Both the position numbers and the translations under genes were made by a program. 64,000 nucleotides of DNA from Dactylorhiza incarnata (lineage: Eukaryota > Streptophyta > Magnoliopsida > Asparagales > Orchidaceae): positions 744,001 to 808,000 of the forward strand of contig JAWHQI010000502.1 of NCBI GenBank assembly GCA_033032865.1, in the 5' to 3' direction. Of the stretch, positions 57,039 through 64,000 are shown in pieces. Below the pieces are notes generated by a model. It was not told the DNA's origin. It searched no databases and saw only the letters and a list, made by a program, of their open reading frames with translations. Within the stretch, counting starts at the first letter, position 1. Each line of letters starts with the position of its first letter.

Positions 57039-58417
57039 TGTATTTATAGTGTGCAGGAACTATAAGTGCAATACTCCACAGGTAGAAGGCAGCATGGAAT
57101 CAAACTTTTGAAAGGAGCAGCACTAACGCCAGCGCTATCGCTACTGCCATGCGCTAGCTCGTTCGACGAACTTGAAGCTCCGTTCGACGAAATTTCCGTT
57201 CGACGAAATTTCCGTTCAACGAAATTTCCGTTCGACGAAAATTTCCGTTCGACGAATGTGGAACTCCGTTCGACTAATATTTCCGTTCGACGGATGTGGA
57301 ACTGCGTTCGACGAAATTTCCGTTCGACGAATGTGGAACTCCGTTCGACGAAAACTTCGTTCGACAAAAATTCCGTTTGACGAGAGTTTGTTCTGCCACG
57401 CCACCGACAGTTTCGCAACCGCTACCGCCAGCGCTTGCGCTACCGTCAGACGCTATCTCAAGTTCGTGCACAGCGCCACACCACCGACGGTTTCGCAACC
57501 GCTCCACACGAACGCTACCGCAGGTGCTAGGAGCTACCGCAGGCGCTATCTCCAAGTTCTATAAAATGAGCCAACTTCGATCATTTTGGCGAATCCATCC
57601 CAGAGAGGTTGCTTGTGCCACAATTCCAGTGTTGTTATGCTGTCGAAGATGGATCTCCCACAAAAAGCTTAAGGAGAATTCCGGAGGAGGACTACGTCAC
57701 GCTACATCCGAAGGACGATCGCTTCGACCTCGCTCATACTACAACGATCCTTCATCTCCAACTTCAGAAGATCTCATATAGGGAGTTATTATTATTGTTA
57801 TCATCATTTTCATTTCATACTTTTTGTAACCGTTTAGAGAATTCGTCTTGTGTTGGCGACTAGGTCTAGGTAGGACTTAGGGGGAAATTCGCCTTGTGTT
57901 GGCGACTGGGTCTAGGTGATTAGATCTAGGGGGTGCTCGAGGCCATATCCGGGGAAGGATTGGCTAGAGCGGCTTGAGGCCATATCCGGGGAAGGATTGG
58001 CTAAAGCCAACCGGTTCGTGGGGATACGAGTCGGTATAGAAAAGGAAAAATTATTTACATATTTGTCGCCTCCGATTTATAGCGATATTGAAATCAATTT
58101 TTGTAAACACCTTTTCATATAATATAATCATGTCTCTATTTGTGTTTACTTGGTTTTTCTCATTTGGCATAATCTCTATTATATTATGTTCTAAGTTTTC
58201 AATTCTAAATCTAAATTGTTTAGTTCAATCTCTTTCACCATAAAACAATTTAGTACTTGTTTCTAAAATTGCAAATCATAATTTTCTATTCATTTAGCTA
58301 AATTGTTATTTTACCTTCTCATATTATAAAAAAATTATTAATTTTCATAACATTATTAAAAAGAATTTTTATTCCCATATTCACCCCCCTTCTAAGGGCG
58401 CCGTAAGATCCAACTAG
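57039..58417 (+). repeat. SIRE-like copia 5' LTR region
   Basis: The LTR-like stretch ends at the PBS (58418). It contains a 16-21-bp minisatellite (57161-57390), a TCTATAAAATGAG TATA box (about 57556-57568), two copies of a TTGTGTTGGCGACT block (57850, 57895) and two of GGCCATATCCGGGGAAGGAT (57941, 57980). A CACCCCCCTTCT block near the end is typical of SIRE-type U5. The left boundary was not resolved. Confidence 0.65.
57161..57390. repeat. GTTCGACGAAATTTCC minisatellite
   Basis: About 13 units of 16-21 bp. The longer units insert TGTGGAACT. Confidence 0.85.
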
Positions 58418-58434
58418 TGGTATCAGAGCTAGGT
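58418..58434 (+). promoter_or_regulatory. SIRE-like primer-binding site
   Basis: GTGGTATCAGAGCTAGG contains the exact initiator-Met primer core. Confidence 0.85.
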
Positions 58435-58463
58435 TGTTCCAAACGGTTTAAAAACCAGGAATA

Positions 58464-59418
58464 ATGGCGTCTCATGATCTCGCTTCTACTAGTGGGGGAA
58501 ATTTTCTTATAAATAAAAAATCTTTGGCACCACCTTTATTTGAAGGCAAAAATTATAAAGGGTGGAAAATATTAATGAAATCTTTTTTTAACTCATATGA
58601 TATCAAAATTTGGAATCCAGCAATTATAAGACCAGCGGATGAATCAAATAAATTAGAATGTCATTTAAATGCGAAGGCTATGAATACTTTATTTTGTGCT
58701 TTAACAAAAGATATTTCCAAATTGATTTATTGTTTTACTAATGCTTACAAAGTTTGGAAATTTCTTGATGAAATGTTTGATCTTCCGTGTATAGGTTTGG
58801 AGCATGCACAACATTTGGAAAATATTCAAATTGGCACAAGCAATCAAGAAAGAATCTCTCAGGATGAAACCATGGAGAGCACATCAAGTGGAAGAGAAGA
58901 AGAAATGTTGTCTTTGGAAGAGGAGTGCCAAAAAGATGTTAAAGGAACTTTATGTTCAAATCTTGCCTCTCCCGATAGCAATGTAAGTAAATTAAATTCT
59001 TCTATATTTGTGACTAATTTTATTTCCACATTACATATGCTACAAGTTGTTAAACGTAAAATTAAGAAATTGAAAATTACAAATGATAAATTACGTTTAG
59101 AAAATAAAAGGTTAAAAGCTAATGTTAATATAGAATCTAATTATGGTGTGGCTTCTCCATCTTGCTCTTTAGTTGAAATTCCTACTCCTTGTTTTGATTG
59201 CAGTCTATTAAAAGAAAAATTCAAGGATATTGAAAAAGGGCTCTTAGTTTCAAAAAGACATAATGAAAAATTGATAATTGAAAATGATGCTTTATCTTGT
59301 AAGTTATTACAATTAAAATCTTTTGTTGAAAAATTTCAAATGTCATGTAATGAATTTCATCATAAGATTTTGAATAATAAAGATAAAATAACTTACAAAA
59401 TCATTTCTAAAAAGGACC
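58464..59418 (+). pseudogene. SIRE-like copia Gag, 5' part, interrupted
   Basis: Starts at ATG 58464 (MASHDLASTSGG), 46 nt after the PBS start. The N-terminal PLFEGKNYKGWKILMKSFF is typical of the SIRE-type Gag (DUF4219/UBN2-like). Part of the usual central domain seems missing: VWKFLDEMFD runs directly to an acidic Glu-rich region. A long coiled coil follows (about 59030-59380: KIKKLKITNDKLRLENKRL). At 59418 the frame is broken by element G and resumes at 63795. Confidence 0.85.
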
Positions 59419-59562
59419 TGTACAACCCTGTATTCGCCGAGTGGGCCCCCGAGGCCCAAGATATTTGTAGGCCCAATATTTTCAAATGACGCGACCCCGG
59501 GAGGAGGAGGGGTGAGCATTTGGAGGGAGTCGAGTCTGAGGGGCGCATCCCAGGACTGTTCC

Positions 59563-60365
59563 CTTGTGAGGGCGAGCCGGGGAGGGCCGGGAGGCCTCTG
59601 ACTCGCCCAGAGCCTTGTGAGGGCGAGCCGGGGAGGGCCGGGAGGCCTCCGGCTCGCCCAGAGCCTTGTGGGGGCGAGCCGGGAGGGCCGGGAGGCCTCC
59701 GGCTCGCCCAGACCCTTGTGGGGGCGAGCTGGGAGGGCCGAGAGGCCTCCGGCTCGCCCACACCCTTGTGGGGGCGAGCTGGGAGGGCCGGGAGGCCTCC
59801 GGCTCGCCCACACCCTTGTGGGTGTGAGCTGGGAGGGCCGGGAGGCCTCCGGCTCGCCCACACCCTTGTGGGGGCGAGCCGGGAGGGCCGGGAGGCCTCC
59901 GGCTCGCCCAGACCCTTGTGGGGGCGAGCCGGGAGGGCCGGGAGGCCTCTGGCTCGCCCACACCCTTGTGGGGGCGAGCTGGGAGGGCCGGGGGGCCTCC
60001 GGCTCGCCCACACCCTTGTGGGGGCGAGCTGGGAGGGCCGGGGGGCCTCTGGCTTGCCCACACCCTTGTGGGGGCGAGCTGGGAGGGCCGGGGGGCCTCC
60101 GGCTCGCCCACACCCTTGTGGGGGCGAGCTGGGAGGGCCGGGGGGCCTCCGGCTCGCCCACACCCTTGTGGGGGCGAGCTGGGAGGGCCGGGGGGCCTCC
60201 GGCTCGCCCACACTCTTGTGGGGGCGAGCCGGGAGGGCCGGGAGGCCTCCGGCTCGCCCACACCCTTGTGGGGGCGAGCCGGGAGGGCCGGGAGGCCTCC
60301 GGCTCGCCCACACCCTTGTGGGGGCGAGCCGGGAGGGCCGGGAGGCCTCCGGCTCGCCCAGAACC
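59563..60365. repeat. 50-bp hairpin array, 16 copies
   Basis: Each unit holds GGGCGAGCCGG ... CCGGCTCGCCC, an 11-bp inverted repeat (many units have T for C in one arm), around a GGGCCGGGAGGCC core. The period is not a multiple of three, so both strands are open in rotating frames without being genes. Confidence 0.95.
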
Positions 60366-60545
60366 TTGCCGGGTATGCGGTCTGCGTTTAGCGCCCAAGA
60401 GTAGCGGGATTTGGCTATTCGCAGTCCAGTTTTGGTTATTCGCAGTCCAAGAGCAGCGGGATTTGGCTATCTGCAGCCCAGTTCAAGGGTATTTTGGTAA
60501 TCTGGCAGACCAGTTTTCGGCTATTTGCAGCCCAACTTCAGAAAT

Positions 60546-60560
60546 CCTATAAATAGGACC
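60546..60560 (+). promoter_or_regulatory. TATA box of element G 5' LTR
   Basis: CCTATAAATAGGACC, followed about 30 bp later by a CT-rich region that would hold the start of transcription. The same box is at about 63460 in the 3' LTR. Confidence 0.75.
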
Positions 60561-60876
60561 AAGGGGGCACCATTTGGAGAGATCTCATTCTAGGCTAGCT
60601 CTCTCCCTCTCTCTCCCTCCCCAAGTCTCTCTAGGGGGGTGAGGAGAGCCTCCAGTGGTGCCCAAGCTTAGTAGTGGCTTGGGAGGGGAAGTTCCTGAGG
60701 GGCTTCCGGGTATGTGGCGGGACCTCCCCACTAAGCCTGTGTCCAGTCCCTAGTTCCAACACCTTCAACCTAGAGCTCTCCCTTGCGAGGAGTAAGGATT
60801 GGTCGCCCCTCGGCTAGCTGAGGGCCCCAAACTCCACAGAGACTAAGTCTTGTTCGCAAGTCTCGGTTTCAACACA

Positions 60877-60890
60877 TGGTGCGGTGAGCG
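60877..60890 (+). promoter_or_regulatory. element G primer-binding site candidate
   Basis: TGGTGCGGTGAGCG starts two bases after the LTR. It begins TGG like tRNA-derived sites but does not match initiator Met; the tRNA is not identified. Confidence 0.4.
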
Positions 60891-60921
60891 TGGAGTGTGA
60901 CCGATTCACGAAACTCTCGAG

Positions 60922-61362
60922 ATGAGCTCCATGGACGGAGGTGGAGGAAGTTCCGACCCAGGTCATTATCAGCCCCCGGTGGCTGGAGTGACGTTGGAGA
61001 TGTTTGAAAGCTTCAAGCGAGAGGTCATGCAGACCTTGCAGATCGCCTTCGCCACGACGGCCGTAGGCAGAAGAGGAGATGGTTCGGAGGTCCCGCCCCA
61101 GCAGGTGGAGGAGGGAACTCTCGGCCAGCAGTTCAGAAAGGAGATACCGGTGAGGGGGGGAGTGGGGAGGTGCCATACCCCCACTCGCCCACCCTCAAGG
61201 GGGCGAGCTCAGGAGGGGGGCGCCCTCCCAGCTCGCCCCAGCCCCTCAAGGGGGCGAGCTCAGGAGGGGGGCGCCCTCCCAGCTCGCCCCAGCCCCTCAA
61301 GGGGGCGAGCTCAGGAGTGGGGCGCCCTCCCAGCTCACCCCAGCCCCTATGTCCACCACTAG
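60922..61362 (+). CDS. small Gag-like or hypothetical ORF of element G
   Basis: 146 codons, ATG 47 nt after the LTR. The first 70 residues (SMDGGGGSSDPGHYQPPVAG, then VTLEMFESFKREVMQTLQIA, an amphipathic helix) look like the N-terminus of a gypsy gag. The rest is translation of a 51-bp tandem repeat (three SRGRAQEGGALPARPSP-type units). No domain is recognised. It may be the residue of a gag. Confidence 0.4.
   Translation: MSSMDGGGGSSDPGHYQPPVAGVTLEMFESFKREVMQTLQIAFATTAVGRRGDGSEVPPQQVEEGTLGQQFRKEIPVRGGVGRCHTPTRPPSRGRAQEGGALPARPSPSRGRAQEGGALPARPSPSRGRAQEWGALPAHPSPYVHH
61190..61350. repeat. 51-bp tandem repeat, three copies
   Basis: Units with CAAGGGGGCGAGCTCAGGAG and GGCGCCCTCCCAGCTCGCCC. 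The GGGCGAGCT/AGCTCGCCC pairs echo the hairpins of the LTR. Confidence 0.85.
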
Positions 61363-61711
61363 TAGAGCTCGCTCCTAGAAGTGTGTCGACCCTAAGTCCA
61401 CCACTAGTAGAGCTCGCTCCTAGAAGTGTGTCGACCCTATGTCCACCACTAGTAGAGCTCACTCCTAGAAGTGTGTCGACCCTATGTCCACCACTAGTAG
61501 AGCTCGCTCCTAGAAGTGTGTCGACCCTATGTCCACCACTAGTAGAGCTCGCTCCTAGAAGTGTGTCGACCCTATGTCCACCACTAGTAGAGCTCGCTCC
61601 TAGAAGTGTGTCGACCCTATGTCCACCACTAGTAGAGCTCGCTCCTAGAAGTGTGTCGACCCTATGTCCACCACTAGTAGAGCTCGCTCCTAGAAGTGTG
61701 TCGACCCTATG
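61351..61711. repeat. 45-bp tandem repeat, eight copies
   Basis: GTCCACCACTAGTAGAGCTC at 61351, 61396, 61441, 61486, 61531, 61576, 61621 and 61666, nearly identical. 45 is a multiple of three, so frames on both strands stay open. Confidence 0.95.
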
Positions 61712-62030
61712 CTGGTCCGCTGACCAGGCTCCCATCTAGCTGGCAGGGCCGGGAACCGCTCGGGGGCAAGAAGGAAAGCACTTAGCATCGATGCTGGCCC
61801 GCTGACCAGGCTCTCACCTAGCTGGCAGGGTCAGGAACCGCTCAGTGGCCGAAAATTCTCTTAAGTATTTTTCCCCCCGAGGTGGCTCCGTTAGCCGGGC
61901 TCTCACTAGCCGGCAGGGTAGGAAGGCCTCTCAGGGAGGCTAAGTGTTTTTTCCCCCGAGGTGGCTCCACTAGCCCGACTCTCGCTAGCCGGCAAGGTTG
62001 GGGAACCTCTCGGGGAGGCGTTGTGGCTTT
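61712..62030. repeat. diverged ~75-bp repeats
   Basis: Four related units with 'ccgctgaccaggctc..ctagc[t/c]ggcagggt..ggaa' (about 61712, 61790, 61880 and 61960). Confidence 0.7.
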
Positions 62031-62116
62031 TCCAAGATATCACCAATAACCGGATTCCCAGCGACACTCGTCGAATATGCAGGGTTGGACATTTCTTTCC
62101 GAGCGTGAGCCACGCT

Positions 62117-62134
62117 CGAAAAGAGCGGAGATTG
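62117..62134 (+). other. element G polypurine tract
   Basis: GAAAAGAGCGGAGATTG immediately before the 3' LTR. Confidence 0.65.
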
Positions 62135-63789
62135 TGTACAACCCTGTATTCGCTGAGTGGGCCCCCGAGGCCCAAGATATTTTTAGGCCCAATATTTTCA
62201 AATGACGCGACCCCGGGAGGAGGAGGGGTGAGCATTTGGAGGGAGTCGAGTCTGAGGGGCGCATCCCAGGACTGTTCCCTTGTGAGGGCGAGCCGGGGAG
62301 GGCCGGGAGGCCTCTGACTCGCCCAGAGCCTTGTGAGGGCGAGCCGGGGAGGGCCGGGAGGCCTCCGGCTCGCCCAGAGCCTTGTGGGGGCGAGCCGGGA
62401 GGGCCGGGAGGCCTCCGGCTCGCCCAGACCCTTGTGGGGGCGAGCTGGGAGGGCCGGGAGGCCTCCGGCTCGCCCACACCCTTGTGGGTGTGAGCTGGGA
62501 GGGCCGGGAGGCCTCCGGCTCGCCCACACCCTTGTGGGGGCGAGCCGGGAGGGCCGGGAGGCCTCCGGCTCGCCCAGACCCTTGTGGGGGCGAGCCGGGA
62601 GGGCCGGGAGGCCTCTGGCTCGCCCACACCCTTGTGGGGGCGAGCTGGGAGAGCCGGGGGGCCTCCGGCTCGCCCACACCCTTGTGGGGGCGAGCTGGGA
62701 GGGCCGGGGGGCCTCCGGCTCGCCCACACCCTTGTGGGGGCGAGCTGGGAGGGCCGGGGGGCCTCCGGCTCGCCCACACCCTTGTGGGGGCGAGCTGGGA
62801 GGGCCGGGAGGCCTCCGGCTCGCCCACACCCTTGTGGGGGCGAGCTGGGAGGGCCGGAGGCCTCCGTCTCGCCCACACCCTTGTGGGGGCGAGCCGGGAG
62901 GGCCGGGAGGCCTCCGGCTCGCCCAGACCCTTGTGGGGGCGAGCCGGGAGGGCCGGGAGGCCTCCGGCTCGCCCAGACCCTTGTGGGGGCGAGCCGGGAG
63001 GGCCGGGAGGCCTCCGGCTCGCCCACACCCTTGTGGGGGCGAGCTGGGAGGGCCGGGGGGCCTCCGGCTCGCCCACACACTTGTGGGGGCGAGCCGGGAG
63101 GGCCGGGGGGCCTCCGGCTCGCCCACACTCTTGTGGGGGCGAGCCGGGAGGGCCGGGAGGCCTCCGGCTCGCCCAGACCCTTGTGGGGGCGAGCCGGGAG
63201 GGCCGGGAGGCCTCCGGCTCGCCCACACCCTTGTGGGGGCGAGCCGGGAGGGCCGGGAGGCCTCCGACTCGCCCAGAACCTTGTCGGGTATGCGGTCTGC
63301 GTTTAGCGCCCAAGAGTAGCGGGATTTGGCTATTCGCAGTCTAGTTTTGGTTATTCGCAGTCCAAGAGCAGCGGGATTTGGCTATCTGCAGCCCAGTTCA
63401 AGGGTATTTTGGTAATCTGGCAGACCAATTTTCGGCTATTTGCAGCCCAACTTCAGAAATCCTATAAATAGGACCAAGGGGGCACCATTTGGAGAGATCT
63501 CATTCTAGGCTAGCTCTCTCCCTCTCTCTCCCTCCCCAAGTCTCTCTAGGGGGGTGAGGAGAGCCTCCAGTGGTGCCCAAGCTTAGTAGTGGCTTGGGAG
63601 GGGAAGTTCCTGAGGGGCTTTCGGGTATGTGGCGGGACCTCCCCACTAAGCCTGTGTCCAGTCCCTAGTTCTAACACCTTCAACCTAGAGCTCTCCCTTG
63701 GGAGGAGTAAGGATTGGTCGCCCCTCGGCTAGCTGAGGGCCCCGAACTCCACAAAGACTAAGTCTTGTTCGCAAGTCTCGGTTTCAACA
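62135..63789 (+). repeat. element G 3' LTR
   Basis: Same as the 5' LTR, but with 20 copies of the 50-bp unit (62279-63280) instead of 16, which accounts for the whole 199-bp length difference. About ten substitutions lie outside the array, for example at 62153, 62180 and 63288. Confidence 0.95.
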
Positions 63790-63794
63790 GGACC

Positions 63795-63993
63795 ATTTTC
63801 ATACATCAACTCAAAAGGAGTTTAGTTTCAAAAAGAATTTTGACACTCACAAAATTTTTAAGAGTCACTATTATAAGTCTCAATATATTTTCAATCATGA
63901 CTCAAATTTAAAAACTCCTTTACATGAAAATCAAAGTACAAAATATTATCCTTCATATTATAAGAGTATGTCTATAAGAAAGAGTGGAAATTA
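63795..63993 (+). pseudogene. SIRE-like copia Gag, 3' part
   Basis: After removing element G and one GGACC, the Gag frame continues (DHFHTSTQKEFSFKK) to a TAA at 63991-63993, with Tyr/Ser/Lys-rich sequence and no CCHC knuckle. Pol would lie beyond the window. Confidence 0.75.
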
Positions 63994-64000
63994 AAATCAT

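Larger units (their letters stand above)
59419..60874 (+). repeat. element G 5' LTR
   Basis: U3 consists mostly of 16 copies of a 50-bp unit (59563-60365). After it come direct repeats of a CGGGATTTGGCTATTCGCAG block (60408, 60460 region), a CCTATAAATAGGACC TATA box (about 60546-60560), CT-rich leader sequence and a TCGGTTTCAACA end. Confidence 0.95.
59419..63789 (+). mobile_element. non-autonomous LTR element G with hairpin-array LTRs
   Basis: 4371 bp, TG...CA, with a perfect 5-bp target duplication GGACC (59414-59418 and 63790-63794) inside a copia gag. LTRs: 59419-60874 (1456 bp) and 62135-63789 (1655 bp). Only 1260 bp lie between them, with no RT, integrase or protease. Plus orientation follows from the TATA box (60546-60556) and the PPT. 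It is mobilised in trans if at all. The family was not recognised; it is LARD/TRIM-like in organisation. Confidence 0.93.

Noticed and set aside
59343..63344. Long open frames of 240-440 codons on both strands across the 50-bp arrays
   Set aside because: They are translations of a GC-rich repeat with few stop triplets, present in all frames and both strands, with Pro/Gly/Arg/Ala composition and no domain.

Overview
The window is nuclear DNA of a flowering plant. It has a spliced condensin gene with plant-like sequence, and plant-type transposons of almost every class: Ty1/copia, Ty3/gypsy, MULE, CACTA, hAT and tRNA-derived SINEs. Nothing looks bacterial or organellar. The species cannot be named from what is visible. 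About nine tenths is transposon-derived, and much of it is nested.

Layout. 1-4308: a copia element on the minus strand (RT to 5' LTR), cut by the window edge. 4309-5740: an old ~260-bp tandem repeat carrying a dimeric SINE. 5741-10600: two decayed copia fragments in opposite orientations. 10640-10800: a hairpin MITE. 11821-15015 (minus): the only host gene seen, the first ten exons (about 521 codons) of condensin subunit CAP-H; its last exons are not found. 15349-29023: a MULE with ~115-bp inverted ends, whose broken minus-strand transposase is split by a very young 9.14-kb gypsy element (18747-27886, TSD CATTT, 2087-bp LTRs differing at about 5 positions). 29758-33990: a gag-only gypsy relative with an antisense ORF and minisatellites. 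34000-35530: LTR-like sequence and satellite-like arrays. 36036-44111: copia A (TSD GATCT) with chimeric copia B (41032-44090, TSD TCTTC) inserted in its 3' LTR. 44117-50300: gene-free DNA with SINE-like and hAT-like elements. 50301-56403: a gypsy LTR fragment followed by a CACTA element that encodes an En/Spm accessory protein. 56441-57030: an hAT MITE. 57040-64000: a SIRE-like copia LTR and gag, with gag interrupted by a non-autonomous LTR element (59419-63789, TSD GGACC) whose LTRs hold 16 and 20 copies of a 50-bp hairpin unit.

Strongest observations. (1) Copia B is a mosaic: RT is present as direct, inverted and direct copies, fused to a rearranged 25S rRNA fragment and to an out-of-order integrase piece, with short microhomology at several joints. 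(2) The young gypsy element has its Gag and Pol ORFs in one frame, separated by 81 nt that begin with GT, end with AG and contain an in-frame TAG. Removing them restores a typical Gag-protease junction, so splicing may set the Gag:Pol ratio. (3) The LTRs of element G are expandable hairpin arrays. (4) The gag-only element carries an antisense ORF of the 'putative gypsy type transposon' family.
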